From JANWHF01 sp036276235 (GTDB lineage: Bacteria; Planctomycetota; Phycisphaerae; Tepidisphaerales; Tepidisphaeraceae): 12,152 bases of DNA. The notes under the pieces are model-generated. The model was given only the letters and a program-made list of their open reading frames with translations. It made no database searches and was not told the DNA's origin. Every line of letters starts with the position of its first letter. Position 1 is the stretch's first letter. Of the stretch, positions 1-7,606 are shown piece after piece. Location: positions 1-12,152 of the forward strand of contig DATBDZ010000355.1 in the NCBI GenBank assembly GCA_036276235.1. The letters run 5' to 3'. Made by a program: the position numbers and the translations under genes.

Positions 1-2
1 TC

Positions 3-257
3 GATGGCGAATTTGACGGCCCCGCCATGGCGCCGCTGATCGCGCCGCGGCCGCTGCTGGCGATCAGCGGAGATTCCGACCCGCGCACGCCGCTACCGGG
101 ATTGGAATTGTGTATCAAGCCGACGCGAGCCGCTTATCACGCCGCGGGGGCGGATGATCGGTTTGTGGTGCGGATTCAGCCGAAGACGGGGCACAAGGTG
201 AATCCGGATTCGCAGGAAGCCGCGGTCGAGTGGTTTGTGAAGTGGTTGAAGCCGTGA
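3..257 (+). CDS. Alpha/beta-hydrolase (acetyl xylan esterase / dienelactone hydrolase-like), C-terminal part only
   Basis: The reading frame is open from the left edge of the window to a TGA at 255-257, so the start and most of the protein, including the nucleophile serine, lie outside. About 84 residues are visible. The motif APRPLLAISGDSDPRTP is the usual strand before the acidic catalytic residue in alpha/beta-hydrolases, with the Asp of GDSD as the likely acid. About 45 residues later, PKTGHKVNPDSQ supplies the likely catalytic His, and the chain ends in a typical amphipathic helix, EAAVEWFVKWLKP. This layout fits the acetyl xylan esterase or prolyl-oligopeptidase-like families; the substrate cannot be read from this fragment. 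An internal ATG at 27 is not needed, because coding continues upstream of it (DGEFDGPA precedes). The gene converges on fliK and has no visible link to flagella. Confidence 0.75.
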   Translation, partial: DGEFDGPAMAPLIAPRPLLAISGDSDPRTPLPGLELCIKPTRAAYHAAGADDRFVVRIQPKTGHKVNPDSQEAAVEWFVKWLKP

Positions 258-272
258 AGTGGCGCACGGAAT

Positions 273-337
273 CCGGGGCGGCGCGGCGACATCAGTTCAA
301 CGACCATCGGAAGTCGCTTTGCGCCGCTCTGCCCCGG
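273..337. terminator. Imperfect GC-rich inverted repeat between convergent genes, possible bidirectional terminator
   Basis: Arms 273-288 and 322-337 pair at 14 of 16 positions (CCGGGGC at the outer end, CGGCG at the inner end), with a 33-nt loop. It lies in the 122-bp gap between the hydrolase stop and the fliK stop, where a terminator for both strands is expected. There is no T-run on either side, so intrinsic termination is only a guess based on position and stem strength. Confidence 0.3.
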
Positions 338-379
338 CGTGGTTAGCGCGTCGAGGTGGATGGGTGGTCATTTCCGGCT

Positions 380-1852
380 CTACGCGACCAAATCCAACGG
401 ATCATTCGCGCCGCTGAGCTTTCTCCACATCCGCCGCAACATTTCCCGGCGTTGCTGCTCGCGTTGGGCGGGGTGATCTTGTGAGTTGCTGTCTTTTGAC
501 GATCGCTCATCGCTGGATGAGTTGGATTGCTGATCGCGCGGGGATTGTTGCACGTGCAGCTTGCCGACGCTGATGCCTTGTGATTCGAGCGAGGCTTTGA
601 GCTGGCTCAGGCTGTGGCTCAGCAGGCGGCTGGCTTGGTCGTTGGACGTCTCGAAGGAGGCGGACATCACGCCTTCGTGAACACGGACGATGACGCTCAG
701 CGCGCCCAGTTCGGGCGGGTCGAGGCGGATCTGCATCGTGCCGCCGGAGGGGAGAAGCTGGCCGTGGATTCCTGAGACGATTTGCGCGTGATTAGTTTGC
801 GCGAACTGCGCTTCGGGGGCGAGTGGTGCATCTTGGACGCGAGCATCAGTCATCAAACCGGGCGACGGCGTGCGAGCGGGGTCGGCGGATTGGACTGCGG
901 CGAGAATCTCCGAAAAAGCGCCCGTGGTTGTGTGGGCGGCGGCATGCGGCGCCGACTCGTCGGGTTTCGCGTCTTGCGCGCCCGCCACGGCGATGTCGCC
1001 AGTCGATGATTCCGCGATGTCACTTGGATCGATGTTCTGTGCGGCTGCCGTCGAGACACTTGCTGGATCGTTTGCCGCCGATTCGCGTGCATCGCGCGGC
1101 TGAATCGCCAGGACTTCTTTCCCTGATGCCCCTGCGGGCTTGGCTGTCTTTGCCGCTTGCGCGGGTTGTTTCGTCGCGTCGGCTGAGGATGTGGCAGAAG
1201 CCGCCGCTTGCGATGAGGATGTTGACGGGTCTTCGCTCGCCGCATCCGTGCCGCTCACCGCACGCAGGACCGCGCGCTTCGTAGGCTCCTTACCTCCGTC
1301 GGATTGCGGCTGATCCTTCTGCTTGCCAATCGCCTGCACGCGCTTCGGATCGGCCGATGCAGCCGCCTGCTGCGCCTGGGCATCGGCAGCGGAAGTTTCG
1401 TCAGTCTTTTTGCGATCGACCTTCGGCAGCGGGTGTTCGGGAGCGTCCGATTGTGGCGTCGCGGATTGTTCCTCGGCGGCTTCGGTTTTCGCGCTGGCGC
1501 CGGCGGTCTTTGCCGTTTCAGTTTCGGTCTCCGCGTCCGCGTCTTGATCGTCGGCCGGCGCGGGTTTTCGCGGGCTAGTATTGGTCGTCGACGAGGATTT
1601 GGCAGCGTGCGAGGCGCGCTTTGATTTCTTGTCTTGCTCGGATGCGTCGTCCGTGGAATTCGTCGCGCTCGATTTGGAACTGTCGGAGACGCATGACGAT
1701 GAGGACGATGCCGGCGTTGATTGCGGGCGCGCCTGATCGAGGATTTCCGCGAAGCCGCCGCCCTCCGGCGCCTGCGGCGAGGACGGTTTTGCCGCAGGCG
1801 CGGAGGTTAACAAAGCGGTATCTGCGAAAAGTCCCTGCACGGCGCGTGCCAT
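380..1852 (-). CDS. fliK: Flagellar hook-length control protein FliK
   Basis: About 490 residues. FliK is the secreted ruler of the flagellar export system: it measures the hook and, through its C-terminal domain, makes FlhB switch from hook to filament substrates. Residues 1 to about 350 are a long low-complexity region rich in Ala, Ser, Asp, Gln and Lys with almost no hydrophobic segments, as expected of the ruler part. Residues about 355-434 are the conserved hook-length domain: MQIRLDPPELGALSVIV, then a VMSASF strand, then the helical SRLLSHSLSQLKASLESQGI. A charged tail of about 55 residues follows. The ATG at 1852 is preferred over an upstream in-frame GTG at 1867: GGGAAGG (1859-1865) sits six bases before the ATG, and this start lies one base after the upstream gene's stop. 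The gene is the last on the minus strand here. Its overlapping frames in the low-complexity half are shadows. Confidence 0.93.
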   Translation of the reverse strand: MARAVQGLFADTALLTSAPAAKPSSPQAPEGGGFAEILDQARPQSTPASSSSSCVSDSSKSSATNSTDDASEQDKKSKRASHAAKSSSTTNTSPRKPAPADDQDADAETETETAKTAGASAKTEAAEEQSATPQSDAPEHPLPKVDRKKTDETSAADAQAQQAAASADPKRVQAIGKQKDQPQSDGGKEPTKRAVLRAVSGTDAASEDPSTSSSQAAASATSSADATKQPAQAAKTAKPAGASGKEVLAIQPRDARESAANDPASVSTAAAQNIDPSDIAESSTGDIAVAGAQDAKPDESAPHAAAHTTTGAFSEILAAVQSADPARTPSPGLMTDARVQDAPLAPEAQFAQTNHAQIVSGIHGQLLPSGGTMQIRLDPPELGALSVIVRVHEGVMSASFETSNDQASRLLSHSLSQLKASLESQGISVGKLHVQQSPRDQQSNSSSDERSSKDSNSQDHPAQREQQRREMLRRMWRKLSGANDPLDLVA

Positions 1853-1853
1853 A

Positions 1854-2549
1854 TCATTCCTTCCCACCGGTGGCCGGCGATGGATCAGCCGCGGCCTGCG
1901 CGGGCCGGCGAATCCGCTCCAGGATGCTCTTGATCCGCGTCATCTCGCCGGGTGACTTGAATTCCTTGATGATGTTCTTCTGAACGCCCGTATCCATCGC
2001 ATCCAGATACTGGGCGACGATCGGCTCCTCGAGTCCCATAAAAATTGTCTTGGTCTGCGACGGAGCCATCTTGCTATACATCGTCAAGGTGTCCTGAAAA
2101 CCCTTATCATTTGCCAGTCGATCCGCCTCCTGCTCGCGCTCGGTCAGTTTCTTCCGCTCCACATCAAGGGCCTTGCGATCGGCCAGCAGGCGCTTGCTGG
2201 CATCGGCCACCTGCAGCTCGCGGGCGGCCAATTCACTCTGGCGGCGATCCAGCTCCGCCATCGATTGGTCGTAGCGTTCGCGGATGAATTGCACCTGCTC
2301 GGCGGCGGTGCGCTTGCCGACCGTCTTGGCCAGCAGTTCTTCAAGCTGCCGCGATGCTGAGGATTCGCCGGCCGCGGCAGGCTGCGTGGCGGGTGCGGGA
2401 GGCTGCTCGGGCGGGAAAACCAGTTCTTTGATCGCGTGAACCCGCGATCGATCCAGATGATGGCTCTGGAAAAGCCAGGCGACGCCCCCCGCCGCCGCGA
2501 GGAAATTCAAGGCCAATGTAAGGGCCAAAACGCTGAAGAGTTTTTTCAT
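1854..2549 (-). CDS. YlxF/MotE-like flagellar protein (TM anchor, coiled coil, MgtE-N-like C-domain)
   Basis: 231 residues. An N-terminal membrane helix or uncleaved signal anchor (about 4-27, KLFSVLALTLALNFLAAAGG) is followed by a Pro/Ala-rich linker (about 46-66). A long charged coiled coil comes next (about 84-150, with DRRQSELAARELQVADASK and related segments). A C-terminal helical domain (about 150-213, including LTMYSKMAPSQTKTIFMGL and VAQYLDAMD) resembles the MgtE intracellular N-domain. This architecture is that of Bacillus YlxF and the rhizobial motility chaperone MotE. The position between fliJ and fliK matches Bacillus fliJ-ylxF-fliK exactly. MotE acts as a periplasmic chaperone of MotC; the role of YlxF is poorly defined, so the function here is uncertain, perhaps stator or hook assembly. 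It starts two bases after the fliJ stop, with GGAG in the end of fliJ as a likely ribosome site, and ends one base before fliK. Confidence 0.75.
   Translation of the reverse strand: MKKLFSVLALTLALNFLAAAGGVAWLFQSHHLDRSRVHAIKELVFPPEQPPAPATQPAAAGESSASRQLEELLAKTVGKRTAAEQVQFIRERYDQSMAELDRRQSELAARELQVADASKRLLADRKALDVERKKLTEREQEADRLANDKGFQDTLTMYSKMAPSQTKTIFMGLEEPIVAQYLDAMDTGVQKNIIKEFKSPGEMTRIKSILERIRRPAQAAADPSPATGGKE
1859..1865 (-). promoter_or_regulatory. Ribosome binding site that sets the fliK start
   Basis: On the minus strand GGGAAGG lies six bases upstream of the ATG at 1852. It favours that ATG over the GTG at 1867, which is fused to this sequence. It overlaps the end of the ylxF/motE-like gene, so the two genes are probably translationally coupled. 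Confidence 0.6.
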
Positions 2550-2551
2550 GG

Positions 2552-3028
2552 CTACGACTCCGTCGATTGGCCATCGATGCCAAGGGCAGCCCAGGCGGCC
2601 GCGCGCATCGTCAGATCATCCATCTCGGCCAGCTCGCGGCGGTTTTGATCCTCCTGCCACGCCCCGTGCTGCCGATCGCGCAATTTTTCCATGACCTTTC
2701 GCTCCCGCGCCGCCTCAACCAGGGAAGTGCGGGCATCGTCGATTTTGCGCTGCAGCAGCGACATCTTTTGCGCTAGCGCCATCATCTGCCGCTGCATGCC
2801 AAGCATGTAGCGGCGATGGGCCGTGAGATAAGCCAGATTCAGCGGGCCGGTCAGGCGATTCTTCCGAAGATCGTCAGCACTGCTGACAACCGAGCGGTTC
2901 ATCTCATCCAACACCCGCTGCTGCGCGGCCATTTCGGATTCCAACTCGGCCAAGGCGCGCTGCCGTTCCTGCTCGACATGCTTTCGATGCCGCAATACGG
3001 CGGCGAGTTGGAATTTGAATTGAGCCAT
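2552..3028 (-). CDS. fliJ: Flagellar export protein FliJ
   Basis: 158 residues, close to the usual 140-150. FliJ is the soluble coiled-coil stalk that docks in the FliI export-ATPase ring, contacts FlhA, and escorts chaperones. The start MAQFKFQLAAVLRHRKHVEQERQRALAELE is the classic FliJ opening (F.F.L..VL..R...E...Q..LA). The rest is almost wholly charged helix: residues about 20-60 form one strand of the coiled coil, a short break follows near NRLTGPLNLAYL (about 57-68), and residues about 75-130 form the second strand. FliI, its partner, is not encoded in the window. The gene is followed by the ylxF/motE-like gene after only two bases. Upstream, a 177-bp gap filled with palindromic repeats separates it from flhG, so this three-gene set may have its own promoter; I could not identify one. 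Confidence 0.88.
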   Translation of the reverse strand: MAQFKFQLAAVLRHRKHVEQERQRALAELESEMAAQQRVLDEMNRSVVSSADDLRKNRLTGPLNLAYLTAHRRYMLGMQRQMMALAQKMSLLQRKIDDARTSLVEAARERKVMEKLRDRQHGAWQEDQNRRELAEMDDLTMRAAAWAALGIDGQSTES

Positions 3029-3060
3029 GCAGCGTCTCGATGCTGCGGAACGAGGATCAT

Positions 3061-3135
3061 GTCATGCTGAGGTACTCCGAAGCATCTGGCTGTTTCGCCG
3101 AGTGGGCCAGATGCTTCGGAGTACCTCAGCATGAC
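3061..3135. repeat. Large perfect palindromic repeat, copy 1 (flhG-fliJ spacer)
   Basis: Arms 3061-3090 and 3106-3135 are perfect reverse complements over 30 nt (left arm begins GTCATGCTGAGGTACTCC), with a 15-nt loop. The same arms recur at 12056-12131. It can form a very stable hairpin in DNA or mRNA and lies in the gap between flhG and fliJ. It looks like a dispersed REP-like or MITE-like element. A short frame read through it (MLRYSEAS and so on) is not a gene. Confidence 0.9.
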
Positions 3136-3173
3136 GACAAGCGGCACGTGTCGATTTCTTCGACGCTCGAATC

Positions 3174-3191
3174 GGCGGGATAAATCCCGCC
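3174..3191. repeat. Short perfect hairpin GGCGGGAT-AA-ATCCCGCC
   Basis: Two 8-nt arms, 3174-3181 and 3184-3191, are exact reverse complements with a 2-base centre. It stands 15 bp downstream of the flhG stop and just upstream of the large palindrome in the direction of transcription. It could help end or process the flhG transcript, but it has no T-run. Its sharp, GC-rich form suggests another dispersed element. Confidence 0.6.
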
Positions 3192-3205
3192 CTACGGCTT
3201 GGGCA

Positions 3206-4078
3206 CTACACAACGCGCTCCGGCCCGCGGAGCCATTTGCCCATGCGATTGAAGAATCCGCCGGCGAGCAGGGTGGCGGCCACGCCTTGCTCCAGCCTTA
3301 TCGCGAGTTGGCCCATGCAGGCGCTGGCGCCGCAGCGGGGGCTGTTGATCAGGAACGGGATGCGCTTGCGGACGGACTGGGAAACCTGTTCATCGTGAAC
3401 GACATGTCCGGCGTCGTAGACGGTGATGCCCAGGAATTGCCGCGCTACTTTGGCGATGCGGTCGTGGACCTGCCGCGCCTCGGTGGCGGAAGATACCTGA
3501 TTGACCAGCAGGCTCACGCGGCGTTCCAGGCCGTCACGGCCGAGAACCTTGATGACCGCGTAGGCGTCGGTGATTGCCGTCGGCTCAGGGGTGGTGATAA
3601 CGAGCACTTGGTCTGCCGCGCGGGTGAACGCGAGGACGTTGGGGCTGATGCCGGCGCCGGTATCGATCAGGATGACGTCGGCTCGCTCTTCCAGCTCGGC
3701 GAGGGCTTTGACGATCCTGCCGCGCTCGGCGTCGTTGAGATCGGCCATGCGGGCCAGGCCCGATGCGCCGCCGATCAGGCGGAAGCCGCCGGGAGCGCGC
3801 ACCATTACATCGCCCAAGTCCTTCTTGCGGGCGATGACGTGAGCGAGATTACACGGCAGATCGATGTTGCAAAGCACGTCGGCGTTGGCAAGGCCAAGGT
3901 CGGCGTCGAGCAGCACCACCTCCTTGCCGGCTTCGGTGAGCTTGATCGCCAGATTGACGGCGATGTTGCTCTTGCCGACTCCCCCCTTACCGCTGGTGAT
4001 CGCGATAACGCTGGCCCGCCGCCTTTGCTCACCCGCCAGCGACCGCAGGTGCGAGGCTTGATCGATTAACATGGTCAT
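3206..4078 (-). CDS. flhG: Flagellar number regulator FlhG (MinD/ParA-type ATPase)
   Basis: About 290 residues, standard for FlhG (also called FleN or YlxH). The N-terminus MTMLIDQASHLRSLAGEQ contains the DQA..LR motif by which FlhG stimulates the FlhF GTPase. The deviant Walker A SGKGGVGKSNIAVNLA follows, then LLDADLGLANADVL (switch and Walker A' region) and ILIDTGAGIS (Walker B). Downstream are TTPEPTAITDAYAVIK and VNQV, typical of the MinD fold. The C-terminus carries LLAGGFFNRMGKWL, likely the amphipathic membrane-binding helix. FlhG limits flagellar number at the site chosen by FlhF, encoded just upstream. Starts at 4096 (MIGTDSM) and 4072 are also possible. I prefer the ATG at 4078, which keeps the DQA motif near the N-terminus and has GGAACGG upstream. 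The 133-bp gap to flhF holds AT-rich repeats. Confidence 0.92.
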   Translation of the reverse strand: MTMLIDQASHLRSLAGEQRRRASVIAITSGKGGVGKSNIAVNLAIKLTEAGKEVVLLDADLGLANADVLCNIDLPCNLAHVIARKKDLGDVMVRAPGGFRLIGGASGLARMADLNDAERGRIVKALAELEERADVILIDTGAGISPNVLAFTRAADQVLVITTPEPTAITDAYAVIKVLGRDGLERRVSLLVNQVSSATEARQVHDRIAKVARQFLGITVYDAGHVVHDEQVSQSVRKRIPFLINSPRCGASACMGQLAIRLEQGVAATLLAGGFFNRMGKWLRGPERVV

Positions 4079-4109
4079 GGAATCCGTTCCAATCATTTTT
4101 CAACGTTCG

Positions 4110-4202
4110 ATTTGAGATTTGTCATCTGAAATTCAAAATTTGAAATCTCAAATCTGAAATTCGAGATCTCAGATTGCCGATCTCAAATGTCCAATCTCAA
4201 AT
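4110..4202. repeat. AT-rich short-repeat tract between flhF and flhG
   Basis: The nonamer ATCTCAAAT occurs three times directly (4145-4153, 4180-4188, 4194-4202) and once inverted (4110-4118). The 11-mers at 4110-4120 and 4143-4153 are perfect inverted repeats. GAGATCTC at 4163-4170 is itself palindromic. The tract is strikingly AT-rich against the GC-rich genes on both sides and shows no open coding frame of note. It looks like a local cluster of a degenerate dispersed repeat. Confidence 0.75.
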
Positions 4203-4211
4203 GAGAAATCG

Positions 4212-5420
4212 TCATAGTCCGCTTCCAAGAATTAACTGCGCCAATCTTTTCCCTTTGCCCACCTCGATATCATCAGGGACATCCTGTCCGGTTGTGATGT
4301 ATGAAAGGCTCTTGTTGATCTTTCGGATCACGTTGAGCACGACGCCGACGTGGGCCGCCTCGTCGATTTTCGTGAAGATGATCTTGTCAACGCGCACGTC
4401 GCCGAAGCGGCTGGCGGCTAATTGCAGGCACTCGATGCTGGCCGTCGTCGAGAGAACCAGATGAACCTCATCCGGCTCAACCGCCGACAGTAATCCTTTC
4501 AACTCATTGAGCTTCAGCGCGTCATTGGGGCTGCGGCCGGCGGTATCGATCAGGACAAAATCGCAGTCGCTCATCGAAGCGACCGCCTCGCGAAGATCAT
4601 CGACGCCATTCACGACGCGGAGCGGCGAACCGATGATGTCAGCGTATCGCTTGAGCTGATCGACGGCGGCAATTCTGTACGTATCAAGTGTAATCAGGCC
4701 CACACGATGCTTCTCGCGTAGCTTGAGATTCGCCGCCAGCTTGGCCAGTGTCGTGGTCTTTCCGACGCCGGTCGGGCCGATCAACGCGACGATGTGCGGG
4801 CCAACGGTCTTCGTTCGCACGAGCGGCCCGGCGGTTGGCAGCAGCTTCTCCAATTGCTCGGCAAGCTTTTCCTTCACGAATTCCGGCTGCGAAAGATGCT
4901 CCGGGCGAATTTGCCGCTGCAATGATTTGACGATCTCCACCGCCAGTTCCTGCGCCACTTCGTTGGAGATCAGTTGCACGTAATAGTCGAATAGGTCTTC
5001 GGGAACGTTGGGCGATTGATGCTGGCGGGTCTGGGTGATCAAGTCCTTGACCATGCCGCGCAGGGCGCTCATTTCCTGGCTGATGCTGAGCAGTGCCGCG
5101 CTGTTGCCCGCGGGCGTTTCCAGAAGCTGGCGGCCGCCCTCCATCGCATTGCGCGGCAGATCGGTGTTACGCGCCGAGGGGCGCGCATAAGTTCCCGCGG
5201 ATGAAGCGCCGCGCGCTTCGGTCTGCCGACGCAGATTGCGCGAGCCCACATTGAGCCCCTTGCCGGCGGTGATTTCGACCAATTCGCGGCGGCGCAGTCC
5301 AAGCCAGTAGCGCGTTTGCAGGGTGCGCGTGTGCAGGATGACGGCGTCGGGGCCCATCGCGCTTTTGACTTGCGTGAGGGCCTCGCCCATCGTCGGCGCC
5401 CTGAATGTTTGCAGATTCAT
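4212..5420 (-). CDS. flhF: Flagellar biosynthesis GTPase FlhF
   Basis: 402 residues, within the family range. FlhF is the third SRP-type GTPase; it marks the pole or site where a flagellum is built and is stimulated by FlhG. The N-terminal B region begins MNLQTFRAPTMGEALTQVK and includes AVILHTRTL. A variable linker (about 50-140) leads to the helical N domain (about 140-205). The G domain then shows GPTGVGKTTTLAKLAA (215-230, P-loop), LDTYRIAAVDQLKRYA (245-260), IDTAGRSPND (291-300), FTKIDEA (349-355) and TTGQDVPDDIE (377-387, closing motif). All nucleotide-binding motifs are intact. It starts 30 bp after flhA, with AAAGG just before the ATG, and precedes flhG, as in most polar flagellates and in Bacillus. 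Confidence 0.95.
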   Translation of the reverse strand: MNLQTFRAPTMGEALTQVKSAMGPDAVILHTRTLQTRYWLGLRRRELVEITAGKGLNVGSRNLRRQTEARGASSAGTYARPSARNTDLPRNAMEGGRQLLETPAGNSAALLSISQEMSALRGMVKDLITQTRQHQSPNVPEDLFDYYVQLISNEVAQELAVEIVKSLQRQIRPEHLSQPEFVKEKLAEQLEKLLPTAGPLVRTKTVGPHIVALIGPTGVGKTTTLAKLAANLKLREKHRVGLITLDTYRIAAVDQLKRYADIIGSPLRVVNGVDDLREAVASMSDCDFVLIDTAGRSPNDALKLNELKGLLSAVEPDEVHLVLSTTASIECLQLAASRFGDVRVDKIIFTKIDEAAHVGVVLNVIRKINKSLSYITTGQDVPDDIEVGKGKRLAQLILGSGL

Positions 5421-5450
5421 AACCTTTCCCGAGGGCCGATCCGCGGCCCG

Positions 5451-7553
5451 CTATCCGTTCATCCCGACCATCGCGACGGCTTCCACCGCGACTTCCGGAA
5501 CGACTTCGTTGTATGCAAGCACTGCCGCCTGGGGCAGTGCCGACTCGATCATGCGACGCAACGGCTGGCGAATCTGCGGGCTGCACAATATGACCGCCGA
5601 TCTTCCCGCCTGCGTCAGCTCAGATGTCTTTGATGCAAGATGCTGTGCGATCTGCTGCGCGGTCTGCGGCGGAATCGTGTTGGTCGTTCCGCGCTCGCTG
5701 CGCTCCAGATGCCCATTGATCAATTCCTCCAGTGCCGGATCGAGCGTGACGACCCAGAGCCGATCGCGCTCGTCCACATATTGTTTGCAGATGGCGCGAG
5801 CCATCGCGTTGCGGACGTATTCGCTCAGAACATCCAAGTCCTTGGTGCGCGCGGCAAAGTCGCCGAGCGTTTCGATGATGGTTTCCAAGTCGCGCACCGG
5901 CACGCGCTCGCGCAAAAGGTTCTGCATGACCTTCTGCAACTCACCGGGCTTCACCTGTGTTGGAATGACTTCCTCGATCAACGCCGGCACGCGGGCTTTG
6001 AGATTGTCGATCAGATTCTTTACATCCTGGCGCGAGAGCAGTTCGTGCGCGTGCGATTTGATGACTTCCGTGAGATGCGTGGCGAGGACGGCCGTCGCCT
6101 CCACCACGGTGTAATTCATCATCTCCGCCTGCGAGCGCTGCGGCTCGGTTATCCAGTACGCCGGCAGGCCGAACGCCGGCTCCTTGGTGAGCGTGCCGCC
6201 GGGTACGGGGCCGGAGGTGGCGCCATTGTCCATCGCCAGGAATTGCTCGGGATACGTTTCCCCGCGCGCCACTGAATGCCCGCGAATCTTGATCGAATAG
6301 TCGTTGGCGCCCAATTGGATGTTATCGCGAATGCGGACGGGCGGCACGACGATCCCCAGATCGACGGCGATCTGCCGCCGAATGAGGCTGATGCGCTCGA
6401 GCAAGTCGCCGCCTTTGGTCGTATCGACGAGCTTCACCAGACCGTAGCCGACTTCGAGCTCCAGCGTATCGACATCGAGCAGCTTCTCGACTTTCTCCGG
6501 CTCCTTTTTGGCGGCGGTGAGCTTCTCTCGCTCTTTGGCAGCGGCGTGTTTCACCGCGTTGTTCTGGGTGCGCGTCATGGTAAACGCCAGCCCGCCGCAG
6601 CAGCAGCCGATCACGAAGAGCGGAATCTTCGGCAGCCCCGTGACCATCATGACCAGCAGAAACCCGGCCGCGACCGACAGCGCGCGCGGCTTGGCCAACA
6701 CCTGCGAGATCATCTCATCGCCCAAGTTCTTGCGGCTGCTGGTGCGCGTGACGATCAGGCCTGAAGCAAGAGCCGTCACAAAGGCCGGGAGCTGGCTGAC
6801 CAACCCGTCGCCGATCGTCAGCTTGGTGTAGAGCTTCAACGATTCGCCGATATCCCATCCGCGCTCGACCATCCCCATGTACAAGCCGCCGAGGATATTG
6901 ACGAAGGTGACGATGATGCCGGCGATCGCGTCGCCGCGCACGAATTTGCTGGCACCGTCCATGGCACCGTAGAAGTCCGCCTCACGAGAGATAGCCTCGC
7001 GGCGTTCGCGCGCCTGTGGCTCAGTGATATTGCCGGCATTGAGGTCGGCGTCGATCGCCATCTGTTTGCCGGGCATCGCATCGAGTGTGAAACGCGCGGC
7101 AACTTCCGAAATGCGCCCCGAACCTTTGGTGATCACCACAAATTGAATGATGAAGATAATCAGGAAAATGATGATCCCGACGGCAAGCGAGCCGCGCGTG
7201 ACAAACTCGCTGAAGGTGTTGATCACCTCACCGGCCGCATGCATGGCGGCGGCCGGGTTGCCGCTGGCGGTAAGAATCAGCCGCGTCGTGGCGACGTTAA
7301 GAACCAGCCGAAAGAGCGTGACCGCGAGCAGCAAGGATGGAAAGACGGCAAATTCCAGCGGGCTTTGCACGTAGATCGTCGTCACCAGCACAAGGATCGA
7401 CAGCGTGATGTTCATCACCAGCAGCAGATCAAGGCAGAAGCTGGGAAGCGGCACGAGAATGACAACGAGCAACCCGATGAGCGCAATCGGAAAGAGCAGT
7501 CCACGGTTTTCGTGGACTTTGGCGAAAATGGGGCTGATGGTTGCTGAAGGCAT
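5451..7553 (-). CDS. flhA: Flagellar export gate protein FlhA
   Basis: 700 residues, the normal length. FlhA forms the nonameric ring of the export gate: eight N-terminal membrane helices (roughly residues 18-325) and a large cytoplasmic domain (about 345-700) that receives chaperone-cargo complexes. The opening FPIALIGLLVVILVPLPSF and LEFAVFPSLLLAVTLFRL, then NVATTRLIL, are canonical. The conserved FHIPEP-family loop (about 146-206) shows RISEVAARFTLDAMPGKQMA, then IDADLNAG and READFYGAMDGASKF. The cytoplasmic part contains VPPVRIRDNIQL and LATHLTEVIKSHAHELLSRQ, as in the family. The start codon lies directly against a 39-bp heptamer-repeat arm, so the leader has no Shine-Dalgarno sequence. 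The usual flhB-flhA adjacency is broken by a four-helix-bundle gene. Confidence 0.97.
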   Translation of the reverse strand: MPSATISPIFAKVHENRGLLFPIALIGLLVVILVPLPSFCLDLLLVMNITLSILVLVTTIYVQSPLEFAVFPSLLLAVTLFRLVLNVATTRLILTASGNPAAAMHAAGEVINTFSEFVTRGSLAVGIIIFLIIFIIQFVVITKGSGRISEVAARFTLDAMPGKQMAIDADLNAGNITEPQARERREAISREADFYGAMDGASKFVRGDAIAGIIVTFVNILGGLYMGMVERGWDIGESLKLYTKLTIGDGLVSQLPAFVTALASGLIVTRTSSRKNLGDEMISQVLAKPRALSVAAGFLLVMMVTGLPKIPLFVIGCCCGGLAFTMTRTQNNAVKHAAAKEREKLTAAKKEPEKVEKLLDVDTLELEVGYGLVKLVDTTKGGDLLERISLIRRQIAVDLGIVVPPVRIRDNIQLGANDYSIKIRGHSVARGETYPEQFLAMDNGATSGPVPGGTLTKEPAFGLPAYWITEPQRSQAEMMNYTVVEATAVLATHLTEVIKSHAHELLSRQDVKNLIDNLKARVPALIEEVIPTQVKPGELQKVMQNLLRERVPVRDLETIIETLGDFAARTKDLDVLSEYVRNAMARAICKQYVDERDRLWVVTLDPALEELINGHLERSERGTTNTIPPQTAQQIAQHLASKTSELTQAGRSAVILCSPQIRQPLRRMIESALPQAAVLAYNEVVPEVAVEAVAMVGMNG

Positions 7554-7590
7554 GAGTTGCTAGTTGCTAGTTGCTGGTTGCTAGTTGCGC
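7552..7590. repeat. Heptamer array GTTGCTA, left arm of inverted pair
   Basis: Read on the plus strand, four heptamers (GTTGCTA, GTTGCTA, GTTGCTG, GTTGCTA) run from 7556 and end in GTTGCGC at 7590. The arm overlaps the flhA start codon (7551-7553, minus strand). It is the inverted partner of 7976-8014, with 36 of 39 bases identical. It replaces any ribosome site upstream of flhA. Confidence 0.9.
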
Positions 7591-7606
7591 TTGGAGTTGC
7601 TTTTCC

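Noticed and set aside
853..1245. Arg/Pro-rich 130-residue minus-strand frame inside fliK
   Set aside because: A shifted reading of the low-complexity part of fliK; composition follows from the Ala/Ser/Asp codons of the true frame.
2899..3213. 104-residue minus-strand frame through the palindrome (MLRYSEAS and so on)
   Set aside because: It is a translation of the palindromic repeat fused to an out-of-frame piece of fliJ; no ribosome site and no protein character.
3131..4069. 312-residue plus-strand open frame opposite flhG
   Set aside because: It mirrors the GC-rich flhG codons, has no family motif, and flhG has all its nucleotide-binding motifs on the other strand.
5323..6275. Long plus-strand frames (263 and 211 residues) opposite flhA
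   Set aside because: Antisense shadows of a well-conserved gene, Cys/Arg/Ser-rich with no domain.
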